Shown: positions 32,517 to 43,005 of the stretch, in pieces
Numbering within the stretch: position 1 is the stretch's first letter
Layout of the letters: each line of letters opens with the position of its first letter
Assembly: GCA_039707655.1 (NCBI GenBank)
Contig: CM077676.1
Location: 83,105,895 to 83,169,894, forward strand
Direction: 5' to 3'
Source of the DNA: Elymus sibiricus
Lineage: Eukaryota; Streptophyta; Magnoliopsida; Poales; Poaceae
Length of the DNA stretch: 64,000 nucleotides
The notes under the pieces: generated by a model
The model's input: only the letters and a program-made list of their open reading frames with translations
What the model was told of the DNA's origin: nothing
The model's database searches: none
Program-made: the position numbers and the translations under genes

Positions 32517-32717
32517 ATGGCGAAAAATAGCATCTTCCAAATGATCATTGTCTTTCTTATGGTGCAAGTCTGCTTGCTCATGATGATGGCAGCACCGGCA
32601 GCTCATGCAGATGCTAGACCAGTGGGGTACAATCCAGTGTGCTGCCCTAGGAACATATTTTGCTGCGGGTTAGGTGGCGCATTGGGCAATGCACCCGCGC
32701 CATCCATTGAGCCTTGA
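32517..32717 (+). CDS. Small secreted Cys-containing peptide precursor, 66 aa (hypothetical)
   Basis: I do not recognise this gene by family. The ATG context is GGCAATGGC, good for plants. Residues 1-31 look like a signal peptide: a short basic start (MAKNS), a long hydrophobic core (MIIVFLMVQVCLLMMMAAPA) and a likely cleavage after AAHA. The mature part would be about 35 residues with two vicinal Cys pairs (VCCPRNIFCCG) and a Gly/Ala/Pro tail. This suggests an apoplastic peptide, for instance a signalling or defence peptide, but four closely spaced Cys do not match a defensin, LTP or thionin spacing I know. A TATA box and three repeated motifs lie upstream and an AATAAA at 32853 lies downstream. 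It is outside any recognised transposon. Confidence 0.6.
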   Translation: MAKNSIFQMIIVFLMVQVCLLMMMAAPAAHADARPVGYNPVCCPRNIFCCGLGGALGNAPAPSIEP

Positions 32718-32852
32718 TGTGTGGCTTTATTCTCCTCCAGGTAGTAAGATCGACATATAAATGATATATGTAGTTTTATTGTTTCATGTATTAGCCATTC
32801 CCAAATATTTGTGATGCTACTTTCAAGAAGATATTGTACTAGCTACTTACCT

Positions 32853-32858
32853 AATAAA
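32853..32858 (+). terminator. Candidate poly(A) signal of the peptide gene
   Basis: AATAAA 136 bp after the stop codon, in AT-rich DNA, a usual distance for a plant 3' UTR. There are other weaker AT-rich candidates. Confidence 0.4.
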
Positions 32859-32859
32859 A

Positions 32860-34080
32860 TGGGAGGAGATTATTATATATCTTGTTCGAAATATACTACA
32901 ACTGCTGAGGTGCGTGCCTTTGGGAATTTCTGTTTGTCATTCTGTTGGTCCTACATTTGTCGAGGTTGTCCGGATCATGGCAACATGCTTTATTTTCCAG
33001 AGGACATAATTTTTTATAGCATTTATTGGGTGATGGAGTAAATCACCAATTAGTAGAACCAACTACCGTTGGTGATGCTTGTTTGTGAATTCAGGGATCC
33101 ACTCTCTCTTCCTTTTTTGCAAGAAGGCCAAGGCCATGTATTAAAATTGTCCAACCCTTACAACACCATCCTTACAAAAGAAGAAAATAAAAAAACATAT
33201 CCTGGGTTATATCAAGGGCGTCTTCCTCCCGCACTTGTATGGCGTGAGCAAAGCTCCACATCGCCTTTGGATTTCCAAAACAACCTTAGAGCCAGGGTAA
33301 ATCATTCTCTACATTTTTCAGGTGAGTGCTCAATTCCTCAAAATAATAGTCAAACAAATCATATATGAATACAACTCTTTGTTCTTTGATGGAGCACGAA
33401 GGGATTGTTTGTTGTGGATCCTATATGTGTAATCTATCTATCAATCTATTACTATACTAATTAGAGACTCCTTCGAAATTCCCACAATTAATCAGAAAAT
33501 ACGAACCGTTCATCTGGTGGATTGAATTATTACGGTGTAGATACTTTAAAATGTTCTCACATTAATAAAGATTAAATAGTAATTCTAGGCCACTCATCTG
33601 GTGGGACTAAGTTATTACCGAGTAGATCAACCCATATAGTCCTTGGCCGAAATTTTGCTCTATTCAAGTAAATCCAAATAATAATCACTCAATACTCTGT
33701 TGTAAAAATAGAACCCAAAAAAGATACGATTCAAACTCTAGCCTCAAAAATTCAAAAGAATAAAACTACTCCCAACTCAATATATGCACTACATGGTCTC
33801 TACCTCTCCCCATTAAAAAGATCGTCAACCGGAAGCAATCTCCAAATATTCTGGTCACGCATAGCACTGTCCATTGGATCTGCGACTGATGGTCTTGGTC
33901 GTTGGCGGAAGCCTTGCACAATGGTGTGGCTGAGCTGGATCTGCGGGTGAGGTGAAGATAACGGCTTTGGTCCTAGGGGTTTGGTATAGGGTCTTACCTT
34001 GGATCTGGGAAAGGTAAGGAAAATGGACGAAAAATGAAGTGAAGGCAGAGAACCGATAGACAAAGAGAAGCGAAGGATGT
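32860..34080. other. AT-rich intergenic DNA, no recognised gene
   Basis: Several frames exist (for example 33069-33368) but none shows a domain or codon pattern I trust. A degenerate direct repeat built on TTCATCTGGTGG...TATTAC occurs near 33510 and 33594. It lies just after ATTACTATACTAATTAG (33451), which is vaguely like a Helitron 5' end, but no 3' hairpin-CTRR end was found. Confidence 0.4.
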
Positions 34081-34089
34081 GCCCCAAGC

Positions 34090-34869
34090 TACTCACTATG
34101 CGCACGCGGTTTCGACACTAGATGTTGTTTGTTATTACCAACTGTCTCCAATACTTACTGTAAGCGGTTTGATTGTTCTAACCACCAGTGTGGGTACTTT
34201 ATTAGAAAAGGAGCCGGCCTCTGCATCAAGCGATGCACATTGCCATTTATTAAAAAGTATCGAGTCTCAAAGTAAGAGTAGCATCTCAAGTTGCCAAACA
34301 AGAACAAGAAATCAAACAAATAGCCACAACCGGAAAAATAGGCCACTGTGCCTAAACACCTATCTTATTAATGGACCGCCATCTAAACCGGTTGTACGTA
34401 GCCCGTGCTACCGTCTTTCATCGGTTGCACCCAAAGGCCATAAGCCCCCTCTCTTCCGCACGGTGCAGTAGTGACCACGTACGGATCTAGCCAGTCGCCC
34501 GGTAGATAACCTACAAAAAGTTTGTGATATTTGTCCTGTTAAAAACACAATCATTCTGATAGTTCCAACTAGTCCAAAGTAATGCACAAACTAACACATG
34601 AATTCGTGCCACAGTATTGGGCTCAACCCCACCTAACCAGTTACCAAACAAGTTGGAGATAATATTAGGAGGAGGTACGTTCAATGACAAGTGAGAAACA
34701 AATGTTGAATCGTTTCATCATGATCACAAAAACAACACCGTTTACTCCCCTCCCACCTACGTTTTACCAAGTTGTCCTTTGTTAAAATCATTCCCTTATG
34801 CACGAACAACATAAAGATCTTGATTTTAAAGGGGCCTTTGATTTTTAAACTTGATTTCAGCACCTCCAA
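34090..34869 (-). pseudogene. LINE (non-LTR retrotransposon) 3' fragment with zf-RVT domain
   Basis: On the minus strand, 34869-34681 reads KGPFKIKIFMLFVHKGMIL...LVKRRWEG...CCFCDHDETIQHLFLTCH. This is the zinc-binding C-terminal domain (zf-RVT) that follows reverse transcriptase in plant LINE ORF2. Continuing downstream on the same strand, PPPNIISNLFGNWLGG and ARIHVLVCALLWTSWNYQNDCVF are readable near 34670-34540, as expected for the same protein. The reverse transcriptase and endonuclease parts are missing, and stops follow after about 34520. The lower-coordinate part to about 34090 probably represents the LINE 3' end. Confidence 0.8.
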
Positions 34870-34899
34870 AGACCGGTGTGGGTATTATAGGCGATTTCG

Positions 34900-34959
34900 T
34901 TATGTTTGGTAACAACCGCTTGTGACGGCCGCTTCTAGTGCCCGTTTTTTCTACTAGTG
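34900..34959 (-). mobile_element. Probable CACTA transposon terminus
   Basis: The reverse complement starts CACTAGTAGAAAAAACGGGC at 34959, the typical terminal inverted repeat of Triticeae CACTA elements. Sub-terminal words such as AAGCGG and CGGCCGTCAC follow. No partner terminus was found, so it is a fragment or a decayed end. Confidence 0.55.
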
Positions 34960-35115
34960 AATATTGGTTTCATGCATCTACTTGTGACTATTGCTTTTCT
35001 CATGGTCTCCTTCGGTGAAGTCGGGACAGCTGGACGCCTGCGTGCAGCCATGAAGTTAATCGGGCAATTTTTTTCTTAATGAATGAAAATGACAAGTCTT
35101 TTATCGATTTAATAA
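34960..35115. other. Short low-copy spacer
   Basis: I see no gene. Ends with the TSD AATAA (35111-35115) of the 26.6-kb composite element. Confidence 0.5.
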
Positions 35116-35366
35116 TGTTGGAGTAAAACGAAAGTAAAATGAATTGCAAGTGAATGGACGATTAGTCCTGATTTCTATTGATTCTCAAGTATATATACAT
35201 CTGGAAGAGATGGGAAGAAGAGGTGTCTGTTCGGAGGCATCCCTCCAGAATAGGTGCCTATTGGCAATAGAGAGAGAGAAGGGACATGACTGCCCAGAGA
35301 AGATACATGACTGTTCGGGGTTGGACACACCCTTTTGCTAATTAATTCACTAATTAATTCCTAACA
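35116..35366 (-). repeat. 3' LTR (minus orientation) of the old Copia, 251 bp
   Basis: TGTTGGAGTAAAACG...CCTAACA; matches 56038-56108 joined to 61569-61747 in the other LTR. Confidence 0.9.
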
Positions 35367-36360
35367 CTCCCCCTTGTACAACACTGGTTCTTGAATGTTT
35401 CATCGTTGAACGCTTCTTGTATATTCATCTTCCATCTTGAGAAATCCTTTGTATAATTTTTAAAGTCTTCTCCAAAAACCCTGTGGGAAAAATATGAGGA
35501 GAATAGTGTAGATATGTTGCTAAAACTCCTTTAAACCCAGTGGGAAAAATAATAAGGAGAAAATGATGCAACATATAATGATTATTGTCTCTTGATAACC
35601 CATATGAGAAAAACCTTTGAAAAAGGAGAAAACTCATTGGTAAGTTTAGAGAACAATTAATATGTCTTGAGTACTTTCTTTTAAAACCCTGATAGGGAAA
35701 ATAGAAAGTATGACATATGATCTTTGAGAAGATATTGCCTCATTAAAAACCATTATGAGAAATTTTGAGAGAAAACTCATAAGGGAAAAGAGTGCGATTT
35801 GATATGCCATTGAAAACTCCCTTAAAACCCAGTGGGAAAAACATAAGGAGAAAATAACATGGCATATACGGACACCTGTGTTTATATTGTCTCGTTAAAA
35901 ACCTTTTATGAGAAACCATTAGGGAAAAACTCATGAAGGGAAAAAGAGTACAATATATGCAATCTGATGATTGTTAACAGGTTATAGTTTGGGCGATTAC
36001 TCCCCCTGAACTTTACAAATCTAGAGGAGGTGTCATATTAATCCCATTGACATGATCATGACATTGTGAATAATCTGTTGGATTTTCACGATATTTTGTT
36101 TGCAAATTGTTTCCTCACTTTTTATAATTCGCAAGGATAAGTAATTTTCGAGCAATGTGTTTCATGATATTGCTCTTCATATAACCTATAGGTATTGAGT
36201 AACACAAGTGGTATTATCTTGATAAATCAAGTTATGTGATTATGATGAATCTCAACCACATGATTTTGAGTGCGGTTAATCATTCTGTTGATCCATGCAT
36301 ATTTTGCAATGCTTTTAGATAAAGCAATTATGTCAGAATGATAAGTGGAAGTAGTTGTTA
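35367..36360 (-). other. Non-coding 3' region of the old Copia with GTGGGAAAAA repeats
   Basis: Starts with the purine tract (CTCCCCCTTG, read on minus). Near-identical words AACCC(A/T)GTGGGAAAAA occur at 35477, 35534 and 35826, each followed by AAGGAGAAAA-like sequence. Similar AAACC...GGGAAAA reiterations are found in the 3' untranslated part of several plant Copia elements. No gene is seen. Confidence 0.65.
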
Positions 36361-37028
36361 AAGTCTATTTAGATGACTTCCATAAAAAGGCTATTCCAGC
36401 AAATTCAGTCATTGATATGGCATTGTTGGGATCAAATAAAGAGCCAATATCATTATAGCATACTATGGCCATACCTTGATTTTCCTGATGGAATTGTCCA
36501 AGATTTATTGTGATCTTGAGATATAAGCTGATATTTCTTATATCGACCATGTACCTTTTGCTGGTATGATATATCCACATTGAACTTCTCATATATGTTT
36601 TGGATATATGTAGACTGATGTGTATTCTTGAGAGAATGCTCAAGTTGTAAACTTAAGCTAAATTTGGTTGATTCCAAATTTTCCGTCTTGAGATGATTTT
36701 GTGTATGTTTAGGTCTTGTATAGACATTGATGATGAGGTCATCGATATACACTAAGTAGTATAAGGAAATCAAATTTTGGGATTACTTTATTAACCACAT
36801 AAACAATCATCATTATTTGAGTAATCCTTTTAAAAAAACTCGTTTAGTCGGTAGTACCATATGATTTCCGACTATTTCAAGTCATGGCGTGACTTCTGAA
36901 GGTTTACACAAAACATGTTGCGATTTGTTTTTTTATTCAGAATTATAAGCCCTTTAGGGACTTCAATATAGATATCCGAAATGAGTGATTCATATGAGTA
37001 TGCGGTCACTTCATCCATTAACTACATG
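36361..37028 (-). pseudogene. Degenerate Copia reverse transcriptase/RNase H remnant
   Basis: Reading the minus strand from 37028, DIYIEVPKGL, then a YNRLNEF-like stretch, then LVYIDDLII (from the frame starting 36773) correspond to the conserved Copia order: palm region, 'WYNRL', then the YVDD box, here changed to YIDD. Further on, TKFSLSLQLEHSL and HQSTYIQNIYEKF match the usual 'TKFCLGLQIEHL...HQSAYIEKVLKRF' segment. Stops and frameshifts are frequent. The N-terminal part is separated by the element at 37029-39845. Confidence 0.8.
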
Positions 37029-39845
37029 TGAAAGATCGTGGATGTCGCCTAGAGGGGGGGTGAATAGGCGCTTTAAAATAATTACGGTTTAGGCTTGAAC
37101 AAATACGGAATAAAACTAGCGTTTAATTTGTCAAGCACAAAACCTAAATCAACTAGGCTCGCCTAAGTGCACCAACAACTTATGCTAAGCAAGATGAACA
37201 ACTAAGTGATAGCAAGATATATGCCATGAAACAATATGGCTATCACAAAGTAAAGTGCACAAGTACAAGGGCTCGAGTAAGAGATAACCGAGGCACGCGG
37301 AGACGACGATGTATCCCGAAGTTCACACCCTTGCGGATGCTAATCTCCGTTTGGAGCGGTGTGGAGGCACAATGCTCCCCAAGAAGCCAGTAGGGCCACC
37401 GTAATCTCCCCACGCCCTCCCACAATGCAAGATGCCGTGATTCCACTAAGGGACCCTTGAGGGCGGTCACCGAACCCGTACAAATGGCAACCCTTGGGGG
37501 CGGTCACCGAACCCGTACACTTTGGCAACCCTTGGGGGCGGTCACCGGTACCCGTCAAATTGCTCGGGGCGATCTCCACAACCTAATTGGAGACCCCGAA
37601 GCTTGCCCGGAGCTTTACACCACAATGATTGAGCTCCGAGGCACCACCAACCGTCTAGGGCGCCCAAGCACCCAAGAGGAACAAGCTCTAGGGTACCAAG
37701 CACCCAAGAGTAAAAAGCTTCTCAAACTTCACTTCCACGTATCACCGTGGAGAACTCAAACCGATGCACCAAATGCAATGGCAAGGGCACACGGAGTGCC
37801 CAAGTCCTTCTCTCCGAAATCCCACCAAAGCAACTAATGCTAGGGAGAAAAATGAGAGGAAGAACGAAGAAGAGAACACGAAGAACTCCAAGATCTAGAT
37901 CCAAGGGGTTCCCCTCACATAGAGGAGAAAGTGATTGGTGGAGATGTGGATCTAGATCTCCTCTCTCTTTTCCCTCAAGAACTAGCAAGAATCATTGGAG
38001 GGATTGAGAGATAGCAAGCTCTAGGAAGGTCAACAATGGGGGCAAACACGAGCTAGAAGAGATAAGGTCCAATGGGGAAGAAGACCCCCTTTTATAGGTG
38101 GGGAAAAATCCAACCATTATCTGCCCTCTGCCCGCAGCCAAGCGGTACTACCGCTCCTCGAAGCGGTACTACCGCTTAGGCGGTACTACCAAACACTGGC
38201 CAGGTGTACCCAGAAAACGAGCGGTAGTGCCGCCAGAGCGGTACTACCGTCGCCCTAAGCGGTACTACCGCTTAGGGAGCCTGGCACAGGTGAGGCGGCG
38301 GTAGTAGGGGAAACTGGCGCGGTAGTACTGCGCCAAGCGGTACTACCGTTCAAGTGTCGTTCTACTACCGCTTAGGGAAAATAGGGACCCGAAAGAAACA
38401 CACCTGGGATCCTCCAAGCGGTACTGGCCACGGTAGTAAGAGCGGCAGTACCGCCATAGCGGTACTACCGTACTACTACCGGGCTACTACCGAGAAATGG
38501 AAACGAGCAACAGAAATGAGCACAACACGGATTTCCTAGGCGGTAGTAGCAACGGTAGTCCATAGCGGAAGTACCGCCTAAGCGGTACTACCGTGGTACC
38601 GAGCAATACTACCGCCTGAGCACTGAAAAAACTGTCCAGAGACTGAAACTGCCATAACTTCTGCAAATGAACTCCGAATTGAGCAAACTCAAGCTTGTTG
38701 GATAGATGACGACAAATACTATCCAACAACATAAGATATAGAGATGATAAACCTCTATGAATGAAGAACCGGCATAAACTCCAACATCGAAAACATCATA
38801 GAAGATGCATATATGAACTCCGTTTTCGATGAACTCGAGCTTGTCATGAAGATGACCATAAGCTCAAAAACACACAAAGAGAAACACCAAACAAGAACCA
38901 AGAAAGATGATGCAAGGATGCAATGGTTTGAGCTCTCTACGAACGATACGATCAAGCTACTCACTTGAGAGTCCCCCCCCTTGATAGTACGGCTATCGAT
39001 CCTATAACCCGGTCTCCCAACTACCACCATGAGACCGGTAAAATAGAAAACCTATCAAGGGCAAACCTTTGCCTTGCGCATAGTCCACTTGAGCTAGATG
39101 ATGACGATCTTGACCTCCTCAAGTTGGACCACCTTTCTTGATTGCGCCGGCTCGATGAAGACTAGTTGATTGCACCCCCATACTCCACTATGGGTGAGCC
39201 ACTCTTCGGCACATCTTCACAAGTCCATTGTCATCACAATGGACGGCACGCTTCAAGCATGATCTCTTCGTGATGCTCCACTTGAACTTGCACACCGCAA
39301 TCTTGATGACGATCACCACTTGATGTCATCCTCCATGGGTTGTATGATATCTTCCTTTTGATGCACGCCCATGGAAACAAACCTAACCCCACAAAGAACT
39401 CTCGCATAGAACATGGGTTAGTACACAAAGCGTAATGGACAATGCTTACCATACCGTGAGATCACTTGATCCCACTCGGTACATCTTCTACGCTTTGTGT
39501 GTTGATCAACTTGAATCACTCTTCATATTTAGTCTTGATCAACCTTGAATCTTTCCAATTCTCTTCATTAAGATGATGTCTTGAAGGTAGACATGAATGT
39601 CCACACAATCTTCTTCAAGACATGCTTGCAATAGGCTCATCTCTTACATGACCAATCTTTGGATAACTCCATGAATAACCCCTTGGTCAACACATATTCT
39701 TCTTCAAATCACCTTGAGACCAACAAATGGTCTACAAGCAAGGCCTATGGACAAACCCTTCAAATATAACTCAAGGCAACCATTAGTCCATAGAGATTGT
39801 CATCAATTACCAAAACCAAACATGGGGGCAGCACATGTTCTTTCA
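37029..39845. mobile_element. Unclassified solo-LTR-like element, 2.8 kb
   Basis: Starts TGAAAGATCGTGGATGTCGCC and ends GCACATGTTCTTTCA, with short inverted ends TGAAAGA/TCTTTCA. It interrupts the old Copia reverse transcriptase. Flanks ACATG (37024-37028) and GCATG (39846-39850) match at four of five bases, which fits a decayed 5-bp TSD. It has no coding region. It contains three tandem ~45-bp repeats with GGCGGTCACCGAACCCGTAC (37454-37556) and the palindromic array at 38141-38600. It is probably a solo LTR of a repeat common in wheat-like genomes, but a DNA transposon cannot be excluded. Confidence 0.65.
38141..38600. repeat. Dispersed array of AGCGGTACTACCGCT palindromes
   Basis: Many exact or near copies, starting at 38141 with AGCGGTACTACCGCT, then AAGCGGTACTACCGCTT, GAGCGGTACTACCG and so on to about 38600, in both strand forms (GCGGTAGTA and GCGGTACTACC). 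Same unit as at 19308-19439. Confidence 0.85.
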
Positions 39846-41337
39846 GCATGGATAATATTATTTATACTGCCAATGATATTTAGTATCGAAACATAATTCC
39901 ACTCATACCAAGAGGGTATGTTACATCGTAATCGATGTCGGGTCTCCGCGTTAACCCTTTTGCTACAAGACTCGCTTTCTCACCACTTCATTGACTTTGT
40001 TATGAATGAGAAGTTATTTGTATTCCATATGGGAGATACTTATGAGGAGTATGTATTACTGCGGTAAATACAACTCTTTTGTTGAGCGAGTGCTATTCTT
40101 CATTACTTGCTTCCTTTCATGTGAACCAATATGAATGCAAGAGGCACTCTACCATGGATTTTGGTTCAGGGCCCAAAAGGTTTAGCAATTTTGCGAAGAA
40201 ATATATGTCAACAAATGTAGTCTTTTGTTATATGATTCTTGTGGAATCGATGAAATTTGTGGAATGTATTTATACCTTTTAACTCATTGTGATTTCCTAC
40301 AACAATGGAGTCAAGGTGTTTCGATGTCCCGGCACTAAAAATAGTGTGCACATCTATGCCGGGCTTTGGATGATGAGCATCCTATGAGGTGTCTTTCAAC
40401 TTGATGTTGAATTGTATTTACTGATTGAGGATCTAATTTCCTCTGTTTTCGCGGAAGCATGTGAGAAATTATATCTCATGTATTCATATTTCTCCCCCGC
40501 TTGCAGAGGGGAGAATAGTGGCTTATTAGGTACCTCCACTTTCTCTGACATTTAACTGCAGGAATATAAAATTTAGTGACACCTTTGTTATCAGTAAATG
40601 TATGTGGCAGATTTGCAATGTGTTGCAAATATATGATTCTCTGAACTTCTAGTTCAGATTCTTAAGTACGTAGTCATAAGGACTGAATCTTAATAACTTA
40701 TTTCTTGGCATTCTTTGTGGTACTAATCTCCCCCTAATGCCATAAAATGTCCTTATTGTTGATGCATCAACGTACGAGCTGATAAGAACTCCCCTATTTG
40801 GGGCTCAATTTATTTATGATTGACGGATAAATAGTTATTCCTCACATAGATCCCTAATATGTTGCGAGGGCCCATTGATGTACGCTAGAGTGGTGATATT
40901 GGTATGTAACCGAATTATCGCAGATGGAAAATACTTTGTTGATTCCCATGTACTTACTACAAGGGGAAAGTAGTATGCTATGAAGTTGGTATGATTTAGA
41001 TCATACTTACGGTGTGTAAGGCCGTATGTGTCCAGCAAGAGGCTGGTAAATTACAATTCTACAAGAGTGGTCATGTAATTAATATTAGTATCTTTGATAA
41101 GATATCTAACTAAACCATTCTGGGTATGCACATAAAGTACTAAATATATCAAACATTGCTCTTGAAATGAGTTCAGCGATGTTGTCCATATCCTGTGTTT
41201 AGGAGAATTTGCTCTTACTTTGATAAGCTGGGAAATTAATTTAATAAGATCATGCATGATATTGTGTGATAAGAGACACCCTTGAAATCATTTTATAAAT
41301 GTTTCTATGAGTACCATGAATTATCTTAATGATCTCA
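39846..41337 (-). pseudogene. Degenerate Copia integrase and linker region
   Basis: On the minus strand, 41257-41051 contains YVHTQNGLVRYLIK, matching the integrase core end 'HVHTQNGLAESLIKR' of plant Copia elements. About 200-400 bases further in the same direction, YINGPSQHIRDLCEE and a following 'IIRLHTN'-like stretch correspond to the post-integrase segment usually reading 'MGPQRRLGIYVGY'. Frames are broken repeatedly. Toward 39846 the sequence enters the reverse transcriptase region cut by the 2.8-kb insertion. Confidence 0.75.
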
Positions 41338-43005
41338 TGATACGTCTCCAACGTATCAATAATTTATGAAGTATTCATGCCATGTTTATTATAGTTTTGT
41401 ATGATTTTGGTGCACTTTTATATGCCTTTAATATGATTTTTATGGACTAACATATTGACCAAGTGCCCAGTGCCAGTTGCTGTTTTCTGCTTGTTTTTGG
41501 TTTTCCAGAAAATCCATATCAAATGAAGTCCAAATGCAGCGAAACTTTTTGATGATTTTTTTGGAAGGAAACATACCCAGAAAGCTGCGGGGGAGCAGCA
41601 GAAGACCCACAGGGGCCCCACAAGCCACCAGGGCGCGCCACCCCCCCAGGCGCGCCCTGGTGCCTCGTGGGCCCCCTGTGGCACCTCTTTGCGTGATTCC
41701 AACGCTGAAAAATCTTATATATTCACAAACCCCCAAAAGTTAACCTAGATGAGTTTTTACGCTGCCGCAAGCCTCTGTACCAAAGAGATCTCATCTACAG
41801 CCCTTTTCCGGCACCCTGCCGGAGGGGGGCAATCATCACCGGAGGCCATCTTCATCATCCCGGCGGTCTCCATGACGAGGAGGGAGTAGTTCACCCTCGG
41901 GGCTGAGGGTATGTACTAGTAGCTATGTGTTTGATCTCTCTCTCTCGTGTTCTTGATTTGGCACGATCTTGATGTACCGCGAGCTTTGTTAATATAGTTG
42001 GATCATATGGTGTTTCTCCCTCTCTATCTTGTTGTGATGAATTGAGTTTTTACCTTTGAGGTTTCACTATTATCGGATTGAATATTTAAGATTTGAGAAC
42101 ACTTGATGTATGTCTTGCATGTGGATACCTGTGGTGACAATGGGGTATTCTATTGGTTCACTTGATGTATGTTTTGGTGATCAACTCGCGGATTCCCATG
42201 ACCTTGGGGTGATCTAGGCGTAAGGGTTGGTTGCATGTTTTCATTATCTTTTCTACGATAAGAAACTTTGGGGCACTCTTTGAAGTTCTTTGTGTTGGAT
42301 TGAATATTATGAATCTGAAGTTGTTTGATGCATATCGTATAATCAACTCACGGATACTTGTGGTGACATTGGAGTATCTAGGTGACATTAGAGTTGGTTG
42401 ATGCGTATCATATGGTGTTATTTTAGTACGAACTCTAGGGCTGTTTGTGACACTTATAGGAATAGCTCAATAGATTGATCGAAAAGAATGACTTTGAGGT
42501 GGTTTCGTACCCTACAACAATTTCTATCTTATGTTCTCCGCGAATAGGAACTTTGGAGTGATTCTTTGTCGTACGTTGAGGGATTGTTATATGATCCAAT
42601 TATGTTAGCATTGTTGAGAGATTGCACTAGTGAAAGTATGAACCCTAGGCCTTGTTTCTAAGCATTGCAATACCTTTGATGCTCACTATTGTTACTAGTT
42701 ACCTTGCTGTTTTTATTATTTCAGATTACAAAAACCAATATCTACTATCCATACTACACTTGTATCACCATCTCTTCGCCGAACTAGTGCACCTATACAA
42801 TTTACCATTGTATTGGGTGTGTTGGGGACACGAGATTTCTTATATTTGATTGCAGGGTTGCTTGAGAGAGACCATCTTCATCCTATGCCTCCCACGGATT
42901 GATAAACCTTAGGTCATCCATTTGAGGGAAATTTGCTACTGTCCTACAAAACTCTGCGCTTGGAGGCCCAACACGAGTCTACAAGAATAAAGTTGCGTCG
43001 TAGAA
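41338..43005 (+). mobile_element. Athila-type solo LTR, interrupted near its 3' end
   Basis: Begins TGATACGTCTCCAACGTATC at 41338 and runs to TAGAA at 43005. Its last bases (TAGACATCA) resume at 52352-52360 after the long-LTR element. The exact TSD TCTCA lies at 41333-41337 and 52361-52365. No internal domain exists, so it is a solo LTR of about 1.67 kb, same subfamily as the fragment at 9305-9446 and closely related to the LTRs at 21561 and 28157. Confidence 0.92.

Noticed and set aside
33069..33368. 99-aa frame in the gene island
   Set aside because: No domain, signal peptide, promoter or conserved composition; the sequence looks like ordinary AT-rich intergenic DNA.
33440..33640. Possible Helitron 5' end
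   Set aside because: Only a loose TC...CTATACTAATTAG-like start was seen. No hairpin plus CTRR 3' end could be found.
34079..34471. 130-aa plus-strand frame
   Set aside because: It is antisense to the LINE 3' fragment and starts in unrelated DNA.
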